Numbered from the stretch's first letter, positions 45,567 to 55,309 are shown. The stretch is 64,000 nucleotides of DNA from Anthropogastromicrobium sp050944455 (GCA_050944455.1 JBMNRC010000014.1:9562-73561); one strand, 5' to 3'. Made by a program: numbers and translations. The notes: generated by a model from the letters alone, not told the origin.

Positions 45567-47249
45567 ATGGATAATAAACCGAGAGATACAGCCGCAAGCC
45601 CGTCCGTGAGAGTGATTCCGCTCGGCGGCCTGGAGGAAATCGGAATGAACATGACTGTCTTCGAGTACGGGGACAGCATGATCATCGTGGATGTAGGCAT
45701 GTCTTTCCCGTCTGACGATATGCTGGGAATTGATATGGTCATTCCCGATTTTTCCTATGTGCTCCAGAACGCGGACCGGCTGAAGGCGATTTTTATTACA
45801 CACGGCCATGAGGACCATATCGGCGCTCTTCCGTTCCTGCTCAAGCAGGTGAATGTGCCGGTGTACGCGACAAAGCTTACCCAGGGAATCATCGAGGGCA
45901 AGCTGATGGAACACGGGATCCTGAATGATGTGCGGCAGGTAATCGTCCAGTACGGACAGGTTGTCAAAGCCGGGGATTTCAGGGTTGAATTTATCAAGAC
46001 AAACCACAGTATCGAGGACGCGGCGGCGCTGGCGATCTATTCGCCGGCAGGCGTCATCGTCCATACCGGGGACTTCAAGATCGACTATACGCCTGTATTC
46101 GGTGATATGGCGGATCTGCAGCGCTTTGCCGAGCTCGGGCGCAAGGGCGTTCTCGCGATGCTCTGCGACAGCACCAACGCGGTCCGCGACGGATTCACCC
46201 CGTCGGAGCGCACGGTAGGAATCACTTTTGACCACATCTTTGCTGAGAACAAGGACCGCCGTATCCTGATCGCGACCTTCGCCTCCAATGTGGACCGCGT
46301 GCAGCAGATCATCAACACCGCCCGCTGCTACGGCCGCAAGGTCGTCGTCGAGGGCCGCAGCATGGTCAATGTCATCGGCAAGGCGAACGAACTCGGGTAC
46401 ATCAGCATCCCGGAGGGAACGCTGATCAGCATAGACGACCTCAACAATTACCCGCCGGAGCAGACCTGCCTGATTACCACGGGCAGCCAGGGCGAGTCCA
46501 TGGCGGCTCTTTCCCGCATGGCGGCGTCCATCCACCGCAAAGTTTCCATCATGCCGGGCGATCTGGTCGTCTTCTCGTCCAGCACGATTCCGGGCAATGA
46601 AAAGTCGGTGTCGAAGGTCATCAATGAGCTGGAGGAAAAAGGCGCCGTCGTCATCAACCACGACACCCACGTTTCCGGCCATGCCTGCAAGGAAGAGATC
46701 AAGCTGATGTATTCGCTGGTCCGCCCGAAATACGCGATCCCGGTGCACGGCGAGTACCGCCACAGAAAAGCGCAGGCCGATGTGGTCGCGGAGCTCGGCA
46801 TCCCGAAGGAGAACATCTTTATGATCAACTCCGGGTGCGTCCTGGAGCTTTCGGACGATCATGCCGGCGTGGTGGAGCAGGTTCCGAGCGGAGCTGTGCT
46901 GGTTGACGGACTCGGCGTCGGCGACGTCGGGAATATCGTTCTCCGCGACCGTCAGGCGCTGGCGCAGGACGGCATTATCATTGTCGCCATGACACTCGAA
47001 AAGTACAGCAATCAGCTTCTCGCCGGCCCGGATCTCGTGTCCCGCGGTTTTGTGTATATCCGCGAATCCGAGAACCTGATGGACGAGGCGCAGCAGGTGT
47101 GCAACGACGCGGTATTCGGATGCCTGGAGAACCACATCACCGACTGGACCAAGATCAAGAACACTATCCGCGACGATCTGGGCAGCTTCCTGTGGAAGAA
47201 GATGAAGAGAAGCCCGGTGATCCTGCCGATCATCATGGAAGTCGAGTAA
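45567..47249 (+). CDS. rnj: Ribonuclease J
   Basis: A 560-residue beta-lactamase-fold RNase J: VIPLGGLEEIGMNM at the start, metal-binding HGHEDHIG (about residues 79-86), NHSIEDAAALAI, HTGDFK, a beta-CASP domain with TGSQGE, VSGHACKEE and PVHGEYRH, and a C-terminal domain. It acts as endo- and 5'-3' exoribonuclease in mRNA decay and rRNA maturation. GGGGAGGAAAA precedes ATG 45567. A hairpin terminator follows. Confidence 0.97.
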   Translation: MDNKPRDTAASPSVRVIPLGGLEEIGMNMTVFEYGDSMIIVDVGMSFPSDDMLGIDMVIPDFSYVLQNADRLKAIFITHGHEDHIGALPFLLKQVNVPVYATKLTQGIIEGKLMEHGILNDVRQVIVQYGQVVKAGDFRVEFIKTNHSIEDAAALAIYSPAGVIVHTGDFKIDYTPVFGDMADLQRFAELGRKGVLAMLCDSTNAVRDGFTPSERTVGITFDHIFAENKDRRILIATFASNVDRVQQIINTARCYGRKVVVEGRSMVNVIGKANELGYISIPEGTLISIDDLNNYPPEQTCLITTGSQGESMAALSRMAASIHRKVSIMPGDLVVFSSSTIPGNEKSVSKVINELEEKGAVVINHDTHVSGHACKEEIKLMYSLVRPKYAIPVHGEYRHRKAQADVVAELGIPKENIFMINSGCVLELSDDHAGVVEQVPSGAVLVDGLGVGDVGNIVLRDRQALAQDGIIIVAMTLEKYSNQLLAGPDLVSRGFVYIRESENLMDEAQQVCNDAVFGCLENHITDWTKIKNTIRDDLGSFLWKKMKRSPVILPIIMEVE

Positions 47250-47278
47250 CGGCAGCGCAGCCGGAAAGGCCGAAAAGA

Positions 47279-47330
47279 GAGCCACGTCCGGGGAAATCAG
47301 ACCAGATGATTTTCCGGGCGTGGCTCGTTT
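47279..47330 (+). terminator. Long hairpin terminator of RNase J
   Basis: An about 20-bp stem (47279-47299 with 47307-47326) with one or two mismatches is followed by GTTTG. The outer arms GAGCCACG and CGTGGCTC match those of the hairpin at 12266. Confidence 0.7.
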
Positions 47331-47530
47331 GCGTCAGGCATCCGGCCGGCCCGCGCCGCCGGGCAGCCGTACGGATCCTGTGAACGGGAAATTCCGGACT
47401 GATCCCGTCTGCAGGAGTGAGAGATACCGGACCGGTCCCGCGAAGGGACGTCGGCAGATTTTAAGAAAGCGGAATGACGGCAGGATCTGTGGAAGATCAG
47501 CCGCGGCCGGATTCCCAGGGGGAGATGAAA

Positions 47531-48214
47531 ATGTACAGTGATGAGAGAATCAATGCTTATCTGAATTCTCTGGAGAAACCGCAGGATCCCCGGCTTGAGG
47601 CGGTGAGACAGCAGGCTCTCGCGGACGGCGTGCCGATAGTCCGTCCGGCCACGCAGAGCCTGCTGACTTTTTTTGTCACGCTTCTCAAACCGGATTCGAT
47701 TCTGGAAGTCGGGACGGCGGTGGGCTATTCCGCGCTGTGCATGAGAGAAGCGATGCCGGCCGGAGGCCATATCGTCACCCTGGAGAAAGACAGCGGCAGG
47801 GCTGCCGCGGCAAGAAAACATTTCGCGGATTTCGGCGCGGAAAGCGAGATCACCCTGTTGGAGGGCGACGCGGCGGAATTGCTGAAAAACCTCCCGGACC
47901 GCTCGTTTTCCTTCGTGTTCATGGACGCCGCGAAAGGACAGTATCTGGCTTTCCTCCCGGATGTGCTGCGGGTTTTGAAAACCGGCGGCGTGATTTTCTC
48001 CGACAACGTGCTTCAGGACGGGGAAGTGCTGGATTCGCGATATGCGGTTCCCAGACGGGACCGCACGATCCACACGCGCATGCGCAATTACCTGTTCGCG
48101 CTCAAGCACATGGAGGGAGTGACGTCAAGCGTCATCCCGATCGGCGACGGCGTGTGCGTCACGGTCAAAACAGCCGACAGCCCGGATCTTTCCGTGCTGG
48201 AAACGATGGGCTGA
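47531..48214 (+). CDS. O-methyltransferase, TrmR/YrrM type
   Basis: A 227-residue class I SAM methyltransferase of family 3: ILEVGTAVGYSALCM (SAM motif I), VTLEKD, FVFMDAAKGQY and GGVIFSDNVL. The B. subtilis homolog YrrM (TrmR) methylates 5-hydroxyuridine at tRNA position 34, and is encoded beside the U32 proteins that make that base. The same order is seen here with the U32 gene 250 bp downstream, which supports TrmR. ATG 47531 has AGGGGGAG at proper spacing; ATG 47525 is less likely. Confidence 0.85.
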   Translation: MYSDERINAYLNSLEKPQDPRLEAVRQQALADGVPIVRPATQSLLTFFVTLLKPDSILEVGTAVGYSALCMREAMPAGGHIVTLEKDSGRAAAARKHFADFGAESEITLLEGDAAELLKNLPDRSFSFVFMDAAKGQYLAFLPDVLRVLKTGGVIFSDNVLQDGEVLDSRYAVPRRDRTIHTRMRNYLFALKHMEGVTSSVIPIGDGVCVTVKTADSPDLSVLETMG

Positions 48215-48385
48215 AGAGCCGGAAGAAACAACGGGAAGAAAGAGTCGAAAGAAAGACCAGAGAGAAAACCCGCCGGAAAGAACCGGAAGAATGAGCCGGA
48301 AGAAATAATCCAAAAAACCGGAAGAATGAACGGGAAGAAAGAACCGGAAGAAAAAGCCGGAGAACCGCCGGAACTTCCCGGCGGC
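48214..48385 (+). repeat. Purine-rich degenerate repeat ending in a hairpin
   Basis: The word CGGAAGAA or CGGGAAGAA recurs at least seven times between 48219 and 48355, separated by AG-rich variants. The strand is over 75 percent purine. A CCGCCGG/CCGGCGG hairpin follows near 48366-48384, and an extended -10 TGGTAGAAT (48387-48395) for the U32 gene follows that. Confidence 0.65.
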
Positions 48386-48465
48386 GTGGTAGAATAGAGA
48401 AAGCCGCGGAAAGCAGAGCGGGAAAGCCGCGGAAAACAGGAACACCCCTGGAAGGGAGAGACAGC

Positions 48466-49746
48466 ATGGACAACAGGCAGTACCGGCGCCCGGAACTTCT
48501 GATGCCGGCCGGCAGCCCTGAAGTATTAAAAACAGCCATACACTACGGCGCAGACGCCGTATATCTGGGCGGGGAAGCCTTCGGGCTCCGGGCCAAGGCG
48601 CACAATTTCACTCTCGATGAGATGGCGGAGGGAATCGCCTATGCGCACGCCCGCGGAGTGAAAATCCATGTCACGGTCAATATCGTGGCGCACGACCGGG
48701 ACCTCGACGGACTCCGCCGGTATCTGGCGGAGCTTCGGGAAATCGGACCGGACGCGCTTATTATCTCCGACCCCGGCGTCTTTGCGCTGGCCGGGGAGAT
48801 CTGCCCTGAGATCGAGCAGCACATCAGCACGCAGTCTTCGTGCAGCAATGCCGCCGCGTTCAATTTCTGGTACGGGCTCGGGGCGAAGCGGGTCGTGGCG
48901 GCCCGCGAACTATCGGTCAGGGAGCTCGCGGGGATCCGCAGACAGATTCCGGCGGACCGGGAGATCGAATGCTTTGTGCACGGCGCCATGTGCATGGCGG
49001 TCTCAGGCCGGTGCCTGATCTCGGCTTTCCTTACCGGCCGGAGCGCCAATTCCGGCGCCTGCACGCATCCGTGCCGCTGGCAGTACTCGCTGGTTGAGCA
49101 GACAAGGCCGGGGGAATATTTCCCTCTCACCGAGGATGAGAGGGGAACTTACCTGTTCAACTCCAAAGACCTCTGCATGATCGATCACCTGGACGACCTG
49201 GCGGAGGCGGGCGTCAACAGCTTCAAAGTTGAGGGGCGCATGAAAACGGCGCTGTATGCCGCGACGGCGGCGAGAGCCTACCGCAAAGCCATCGACGATC
49301 TTGCCGAAAGCCCCGATAAATACCGCTCGAACCTGAAACTTTACCGGGATATGGTCAGCAAGGGGACGATCCGCGAGTACACGACCGGATTCTATTACGG
49401 AAATCCCGGGGCGGAAGGCCAGATCTACGGGAGCAATACCTATATCCAGAATTACATCTATCTGGGCATTGTCCGGAATCCGCGGCCGGACGGCACCATC
49501 TCGCTGGAACAGAAAAACAAGTTCCGCGTGGGAGATGAGATAGAGATCCTCCGCCCCGACGGGACAGATGTTCCCGCGAAGGTTCTCTCGATTCTCGGCG
49601 GGGACGGACGCCCGGCGGAGAGCGCGCCGCATCCGAAGGAAAAGCTGACGGTGCGCCTTTCGGCGCCCGCGGGGGAACTGGACGTTTTGCGGATGAAGGC
49701 GCCGGAAGATCCCGGTAATTCGGAAACAGGGGAGAACGAAAAATGA
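48466..49746 (+). CDS. U32 family protein, TrhP-like tRNA hydroxylation protein
   Basis: A 426-residue U32 protein: LLMPAGSPEVLKTAIHYGADAVYLGG at the start, the U32 block ECFVHGAMCMAVSGRCLIS, then SGACTHPCRW (conserved cysteines) and FKVEGRMKT. TrhP/YrrO proteins are needed for 5-hydroxyuridine at tRNA position 34 and probably hold an Fe-S cluster; older annotation calls them peptidases or collagenases. With the TrmR-like gene upstream it would make 5-methoxyuridine. ATG 48466 follows GGAAGGGAG. The last 25 residues are a variable acidic tail. Confidence 0.9.
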   Translation: MDNRQYRRPELLMPAGSPEVLKTAIHYGADAVYLGGEAFGLRAKAHNFTLDEMAEGIAYAHARGVKIHVTVNIVAHDRDLDGLRRYLAELREIGPDALIISDPGVFALAGEICPEIEQHISTQSSCSNAAAFNFWYGLGAKRVVAARELSVRELAGIRRQIPADREIECFVHGAMCMAVSGRCLISAFLTGRSANSGACTHPCRWQYSLVEQTRPGEYFPLTEDERGTYLFNSKDLCMIDHLDDLAEAGVNSFKVEGRMKTALYAATAARAYRKAIDDLAESPDKYRSNLKLYRDMVSKGTIREYTTGFYYGNPGAEGQIYGSNTYIQNYIYLGIVRNPRPDGTISLEQKNKFRVGDEIEILRPDGTDVPAKVLSILGGDGRPAESAPHPKEKLTVRLSAPAGELDVLRMKAPEDPGNSETGENEK

Positions 49747-49943
49747 ACAGTCGGAGGTCTCCCGATGGAACAGGCCTGACACTATTACTGACGGAAGAAC
49801 GGTCATGCGGCGGGAAACCGTGCGGCAGCCGGCACCGTCCGCCGAAACGGCGGCACCCGACAGGGAAGTGTCCGGCGGACAGCGGGATGATTGGATAAAA
49901 TACAGCGGAAACAGTTCAAAACCAAAGGAGAAGATCAGAGTCA

Positions 49944-52886
49944 ATGAAAACGGAAAATCTTTCAGAGTACAGAGTCATCAGGGCAGAGCGGATAGAGGAG
50001 ATGGATTCCTTCGGAACCCTCCTGGAGCATAAGAAGTCCGGCGCGCATGTCTTCGTGATCGAAAACAATGACAACAACAAGGTTTTCGACATCACGTTCC
50101 GCACGCCGTCGGTGGACAGCACCGGCTCGGCGCATATCCTGGAGCATTCGGTGCTCTGCGGTTCGGAAAAATACCCGGTTAAAGACCCGTTCATCGAGCT
50201 GGCGAAGGGCTCCATGAACACGTTCCTGAACGCTATTACTTTCCCGGATAAAACCTGTTATCCGGTCGCCAGCACCAACGACAAGGATTTCGAGAACCTG
50301 ATGTCCGTCTATCTGGACGCCGTTTTCCATCCGAACGTGATGAACAACGAAAAGATCTTCCGCCAGGAAGGATGGCGCTATGAGATGCCGTCGGAGGACA
50401 GTCCGATCAGCATCAACGGCGTCGTCTACAACGAGATGAAAGGCGCTTTCTCGTCCGGGGACGAGACGGTGGAACGCCTGACCTATGGGATTCTGTACCC
50501 GGATACTTCCTATGCCTGCGAATCGGGCGGCGATCCGAAAGAAATTCCCACGCTGACCTACGACCGGTTCCGGAAATTCTACCGCCGCTACTACCATCCG
50601 GCCAACAGCTATATTTACCTGTACGGCAACTGCGAGATGGAGCGCATCCTGAAGCAGATTGACCGCGAATATCTTTCCCGGTACGACCGCATCGACCCGG
50701 ATTCCGGGCTGAAAGAGCAAAAGCCCTTCGATTCCGTCCGCGAGTCCGAGGTCCGCTACAACGTCACCGAGGCGGAAGCGGAAGAAGCCGGAGTGTATTA
50801 CTCCTGGAACCGCGTGTGCCCGGACGTCCTGGACGTCAGAACCAACACCGCCCTCCACGTGCTGGATACCGTGCTGCTGAACACGCCCGGCGCGCCTGTC
50901 CATGAAGCGCTGAGCAAAGCGGAGATCGGCAAGGAAATCTACGGCGGATACGACGACCAGATCCTGCAGCCGCATTTCAACGTCACGGTGAAGGAAGCCG
51001 CCGCGGGACAGAAAGACCGCTTTGTGAAGATCATCGAGGATACCCTGAGAAAAACCGCCGACGAAGGCATCCCGGAAAAATCCCTCACCGCGGCGCTCAA
51101 CAGCATGGAGTTCCGCATGAAGGAATGCGACTACGGACGCGCGCCGAAGGGGCTGATATTCTGCTTCCGGGCTCTCCAGAGCTGGCTTTACGACGAGAAA
51201 GACCCGTTCCTTTATCTGGAGTATGAGGATACGTTCAGGTTCCTGCGCGAAAACCTCCATACCGGCTATTTTGAGAACCTGATCCGCACCATTCTGCTGG
51301 ACAATACATTCGGCGCCGTGATCACGGTTTCTCCGGACCCCGGCATGAGCGCCCGCGGGGATAAGGAACTCGCCGACCGTCTCGCCGCCAAAAAAGCGTC
51401 CCTCTCCGCGGAAGAAAAGCAGAAACTGATCGCCGACACGGCGGAGCTGGTCGCTTATCAGAAAGAGGAATCCACGCCGGAGCAGCTGGCTTCGATCCCG
51501 ATGCTTTCAATCAGCGATCTGAGCCGCGGCGTGCTCCCGGTGAAAAACACCGTCGGGAGTTTTGAGGAAGGGAAGGAGGCTCCGGAAGACGGCGGAAACC
51601 GTTTTGTGTACCACGACATCTTTACCTCGGGCATCAGCTATCTGGACCTTCTGTTCCCGGCGGATATGATTCCGAACGAGGATCTTCCCTATCTGGGAAT
51701 CCTGAGAGACCTGCTGACCAACGTCTCCACCAAAAACTACAGCTATCACGACCTGAACGAGGAAATCGACATCCAGACCGGCGGAATCGGCGCGGACATC
51801 GACATCTTCACGCGGGACGAAAACGGCGAAACGTGCAGCATGTACCTCACCGTCTCGATGCGCGCGCTCGACGAAAACCTGGACAGGGCCATGGCGCTCA
51901 CGGAGGAGATCATCCGCGGCACAGTCTTCACCGAGGCGGACCGGATTAAGGAACAGCTTCAGGAAAACCAGGTGAGCGCGCACGAAGAGCTGATCCAGAA
52001 CGGCCATACCACCGCCGTACAGCGCGGTTTTTCCTACCATTCCGCGCCGGCCTGGCTGATAGAGCAGATCAGCGGAATCGACTACTATCGTTTCCTGTGT
52101 GACCTTACGGCGCATTACGAGGAGAGAAAAGAAGAACTCGCGCGCAAACTTCAGGAAATTTCAGGGAAGATTTTCCGCGGCAGCGGGATGATCGCAAGCT
52201 TCACCGGATCGAAGGAAAGCGCGGGCAGAATGAAAAAAATGCTCGCTGAATTCGCCGCGAAGCTTCCGGCGGGCAGCGAACCCGCGGTTGTGAGAAGTGT
52301 GCTTCTGGAAAAGAAGAACGAAGGGTTCATGACCTCCTCTCAGGTACAGTACACGGCCCGCACCGGCGATTTCCGCAAAGCCGGCCTGCCGTACACCGGC
52401 GCGCTTCTGGTGCTTCAGGGAATGCTCAATTACGAGTATCTCTGGAATAACCTGAGGGTTGAAGGCGGTGCTTACGGATGCATGTCCGGATTCCGCCGCT
52501 ACGGGCTCTCGTTTATGGTTTCCTACCGGGATCCGAATCTCGCGCGCACAAATGCCATTTACAGCCGCCTTCCGGAATACCTGCATAACTACGCGGCGGA
52601 TGAGCGCACAATGACCAAATTTATCATCGGCGCGGTCAGCGAGATGGACACGCCGATGACTCCCGTGGCGGAGGGACGCCGGGACATGTCGGCCTACCTG
52701 AGCGGAGTGACGGAGGAGGATCTGCAGCGCCAGCGCGACGAAGTTCTCAGCTGCACGCCGGAGACCATCCGCGGCCTGGAACCGTACGCAAAGGCGCTGC
52801 TCTCCTCCGGATGCATCTGCACGGTGGGAAGCGAATCCAAAATCACGGAGGACAAAGACCTGTTCGGGCATCTGGAGCGGCTGTGA
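49944..52886 (+). CDS. M16C metallopeptidase (PreP/presequence-protease-like)
   Basis: A 980-residue single-chain insulinase-fold peptidase. The inverted zinc motif HILEH uses His64, Glu67 and His68, and a downstream Glu is in NEMKGAFSS. The four homologous domains and the M16C_associated region (VPNE/IPNEDLPYLGIL) are recognisable, and RVEGGAYGC in the C-terminal half matches the substrate-binding RxxxGAYG motif. It degrades peptides inside a closed chamber, probably in the cytosol, since no signal peptide is seen. AAAGGAG lies about 15 bp before ATG 49944. Confidence 0.94.
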   Translation: MKTENLSEYRVIRAERIEEMDSFGTLLEHKKSGAHVFVIENNDNNKVFDITFRTPSVDSTGSAHILEHSVLCGSEKYPVKDPFIELAKGSMNTFLNAITFPDKTCYPVASTNDKDFENLMSVYLDAVFHPNVMNNEKIFRQEGWRYEMPSEDSPISINGVVYNEMKGAFSSGDETVERLTYGILYPDTSYACESGGDPKEIPTLTYDRFRKFYRRYYHPANSYIYLYGNCEMERILKQIDREYLSRYDRIDPDSGLKEQKPFDSVRESEVRYNVTEAEAEEAGVYYSWNRVCPDVLDVRTNTALHVLDTVLLNTPGAPVHEALSKAEIGKEIYGGYDDQILQPHFNVTVKEAAAGQKDRFVKIIEDTLRKTADEGIPEKSLTAALNSMEFRMKECDYGRAPKGLIFCFRALQSWLYDEKDPFLYLEYEDTFRFLRENLHTGYFENLIRTILLDNTFGAVITVSPDPGMSARGDKELADRLAAKKASLSAEEKQKLIADTAELVAYQKEESTPEQLASIPMLSISDLSRGVLPVKNTVGSFEEGKEAPEDGGNRFVYHDIFTSGISYLDLLFPADMIPNEDLPYLGILRDLLTNVSTKNYSYHDLNEEIDIQTGGIGADIDIFTRDENGETCSMYLTVSMRALDENLDRAMALTEEIIRGTVFTEADRIKEQLQENQVSAHEELIQNGHTTAVQRGFSYHSAPAWLIEQISGIDYYRFLCDLTAHYEERKEELARKLQEISGKIFRGSGMIASFTGSKESAGRMKKMLAEFAAKLPAGSEPAVVRSVLLEKKNEGFMTSSQVQYTARTGDFRKAGLPYTGALLVLQGMLNYEYLWNNLRVEGGAYGCMSGFRRYGLSFMVSYRDPNLARTNAIYSRLPEYLHNYAADERTMTKFIIGAVSEMDTPMTPVAEGRRDMSAYLSGVTEEDLQRQRDEVLSCTPETIRGLEPYAKALLSSGCICTVGSESKITEDKDLFGHLERL

Positions 52887-52936
52887 TGGAAACGCTGTGA
52901 ACCGCGGATACCGCGCGCAGCCTGAACAGGAACGTA

Positions 52937-53049
52937 CGCCTGTCGGGCAGCACGGGATCCCAGCGCTGACGGAACATACTGCGTCTGCCGGAAGGACATG
53001 GCGGGCGTGCGGGATCCCTGCGCGGCCGGAACAGCCGCCTGTCGGGCAG
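52937..53049 (+). repeat. Two-copy intergenic repeat, 99-bp period
   Basis: CGCCTGTCGGGCAG at 52937-52950 recurs at 53036-53049, in each case preceded by GGAAC and followed by a GGGAT(C/T)C block. It fills the gap between the M16C peptidase and era; nothing else is recognised there. Confidence 0.7.
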
Positions 53050-53165
53050 CGCCGGGATTCCGGCTTAACCGCGGCATGCGCGGCCGGACTCCCGCGAATC
53101 AGGGTAGGAAACAAAAAATTTTGCCGGAACGGCGCAAATGATAAAAGAAGAACAGGCAGGGCAGA

Positions 53166-54083
53166 ATGGAACAGATTAACACGAAAAAGTCAGGCTTTGT
53201 GGCTGTCTGCGGCAGGCCGAACGTCGGCAAATCGACGCTCATGAACCACCTGATCGGGCAGAAAATCGCGATTACCTCCAACAAGCCGCAGACAACCCGA
53301 AACCAGATCCGCACAGTCTATACCGACGACCGCGGGCAAGTGATCTTTCTGGACACCCCGGGCATTCACAAGCCCAAAAACCAGCTCGGCCGCTACATGA
53401 CCGAAGCGGCGTTCAGCACTCTGGAGCAGGCGGACCTGATCCTCTGGCTGATCGAGCCGTCGACGACAGTCGGCCGGGGGGATTCCGAGATCCTGGCAAA
53501 GCTCAAATCCGCGAGCGCCCCGGTCATTCTGGTTATCAACAAGATGGACACCGTGACAAAGGACCTGATGGAAAAGACGAAGGAAGTCTACGGAAATCTC
53601 ATGGACTTCGCGGCCGTCAGCGAGGTTTCCGCCCTCAGGGGCGTGCGGACAAAGGAACTGATGGATACCATCTTTCATCTGCTGCCGTACGGGCCGATGT
53701 ACTACGACGAAGATACCGTGACGGACGAGACCATGCGGCAGATTGCCGCGGAAATCATCCGGGAGAAAGCCCTGAGAGACCTGCGGGATGAGGTCCCGCA
53801 CGGCATCGCCGTTCTGATCGAGAAGATGCGGGAGCGTCCGGACGGCTCCATCATGGATATCGAGGCGTCGATCGTCTGTGAGAAGGATTCCCACAAGGGA
53901 ATCATCATCGGGCACGGCGGGGAGATGCTGCGCCGCATCGGCACGGACGCCAGAAAAGATATCGAGGAGATGTGCGGAATGCACGTCAACCTGAAGCTCT
54001 TTGTCAAAGTTCGTCGGGACTGGCGGGACAATCCGGTTTATCTGCGGGACTTCGGATATGAGGAGAAAAACCTGAGGAAGTAG
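53166..54083 (+). CDS. era: GTPase Era
   Basis: A 305-residue Era: G1 GRPNVGKST (residues 16-24), effector loop TSNKPQTTRNQI, G3 DTPGIHKPK, G4 NKMD, then the KH domain with GHGGEMLRRIG (about 251) and a C-terminal RDFGY end. It binds 16S rRNA near its 3' end and helps 30S assembly. The ribosome binding site (AGGCAGGG) is weak. recO follows after a repeat-filled gap, the usual era-recO order. Confidence 0.98.
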   Translation: MEQINTKKSGFVAVCGRPNVGKSTLMNHLIGQKIAITSNKPQTTRNQIRTVYTDDRGQVIFLDTPGIHKPKNQLGRYMTEAAFSTLEQADLILWLIEPSTTVGRGDSEILAKLKSASAPVILVINKMDTVTKDLMEKTKEVYGNLMDFAAVSEVSALRGVRTKELMDTIFHLLPYGPMYYDEDTVTDETMRQIAAEIIREKALRDLRDEVPHGIAVLIEKMRERPDGSIMDIEASIVCEKDSHKGIIIGHGGEMLRRIGTDARKDIEEMCGMHVNLKLFVKVRRDWRDNPVYLRDFGYEEKNLRK

Positions 54084-54107
54084 AAACAGTACCTCTGGGA
54101 GGAGAAA

Positions 54108-54223
54108 CGGCAGGAACCCTGAGAAAGCAGCGGCAGAAACCTGAGGGCGTTATCGACAGAGAGGCCTGAGGGAAGAATGACAGAAAGGCCTGGAGCAGTA
54201 AAGACAGGCCGGGTTTGGCAGAG
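54108..54223 (+). repeat. Five-copy degenerate tandem repeat, 24-bp unit
   Basis: Units start at 54108, 54131, 54155, 54179 and 54203, with the core (CGG/GA)CAGA(A/G)A(C/G)CCTGAGGG. Copies 2 to 4 are exactly 24 bp. The array fills the gap between era and recO and runs to 28 bp before the recO start. Confidence 0.85.
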
Positions 54224-54250
54224 TATCATCGGGCAGAGAAGGAAAAGACA

Positions 54251-55033
54251 TTGAACAGCGATACGATTAAGGTGAGCGGCATCGTTATTTCGGCTTCCCC
54301 CGTGGGGGAGGCGGACCGCCGCATGACCATCCTCACGAGGGAACAGGGCAGGGTCAGTGTGTTCGCGCAGGGAGCAAGCAGGCCGAAAAGCCGTTTTTCA
54401 GCCGTCACGCGCCCGTTTGTCACGGGAACCTTCGAACTGCGCGAGCGCCCCGATTCTTTTTCGCTGGTGAATGCCGCGGTGGCTGAGTATTTCGACAGCC
54501 TGTCCAGGGATTACGACAGGCTGTCCTACGGCATGTATTTTCTGGAACTGGCGGGCTGGTTTTCCGCCGAAGGCCTGGCGGACGCCGACCTGATCAACCT
54601 GCTGTACGTGACGCTCCGGGCGCTGGAAAAAAATCTGGTCCCCATCCCGCTGATCCGCCTGATCTATGAGTTCCGTCTGTATAAAACCGAGGGCGAATAT
54701 CCCCAGGTATTCACCTGCCGGAACTGCGGAAAGCCGCTGAAGGAAGGCTGGTTTTCCGGCACTTTCGGTTCGGCTGTCTGCGCGGACTGCGTCCGGGATG
54801 GCCGTGAGAAGGGAACGGCGGTCAAAAAGCCGCAGGATATCCATCTTTCGGAGGGAGCGGTCTACGCCCTGCAGTATATCTATAACGCGCCGCTCAAATC
54901 CGTCTATTCATTCAAGCTTACGGATGAGGTTTTCGCGGAGACGGAAAAACTACGGAAGCGCTGGAAGAGCCATACGCTGAACCATAAGTTCAAATCGGAG
55001 GCGCTGCTGCCGCCAATCCAATATAAGGCATGA
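54251..55033 (+). CDS. recO: DNA repair protein RecO
   Basis: A 260-residue RecO: an N-terminal OB fold (VSGIVISASPVGEADRRMTILT, then GRVSVFAQGASRPKS), a helical domain and a zinc site with CRNCGKP and CADC (about residues 158-180). It loads RecA on gaps with RecR. The start is TTG 54251, 8 bp after GAGAAGG; this gives the family N-terminus. The in-frame region further upstream belongs to the repeat array. Confidence 0.93.
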   Translation: MNSDTIKVSGIVISASPVGEADRRMTILTREQGRVSVFAQGASRPKSRFSAVTRPFVTGTFELRERPDSFSLVNAAVAEYFDSLSRDYDRLSYGMYFLELAGWFSAEGLADADLINLLYVTLRALEKNLVPIPLIRLIYEFRLYKTEGEYPQVFTCRNCGKPLKEGWFSGTFGSAVCADCVRDGREKGTAVKKPQDIHLSEGAVYALQYIYNAPLKSVYSFKLTDEVFAETEKLRKRWKSHTLNHKFKSEALLPPIQYKA

Positions 55034-55280
55034 CCCGGCGCGCCTGCGGGACAGCCTGCGGTACGCCCGGCTTCTGCAATACCGGCAGGGGCAGGACCGC
55101 ACAGAAGCTGGGCTGATGCCAGGCGCGCCTGAGAAAACATCACTTGTGCGCAGTGGGATGCCATGCCTTGAAGGCAATGATCCGGCGCACCTGCGGAAGA
55201 TGCGCCTGCGGAAGGCGCGGAAACGCTTTCAGGGCACTTCTTACGAATTTCTGAAAACGCCGCAGGCAGGGAATAAACAC
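55034..55280 (+). other. Gap between recO and the lipoprotein gene, short imperfect repeats
   Basis: GC-rich words such as GCGC(A)CCTGCGGAAG (near 55183 and 55202) and GGCGCGCCTG recur. No reading frame with a ribosome binding site and no terminator with a U-tract is seen. Confidence 0.5.
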
Positions 55281-55309
55281 TTGAAAAAACAGGGCTGTTC
55301 TCGTACAAT
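55281..55309 (+). promoter_or_regulatory. Promoter of the lipoprotein gene
   Basis: TTGAAA (55281-55286), 17-bp spacer, TACAAT (55304-55309), 63 bp before the ATG. Confidence 0.7.

Noticed and set aside
45022..45597. 191-codon minus-strand frame opposite the DUF1292 gene
   Set aside because: Pro/Arg-rich antisense shadow without a start signal.
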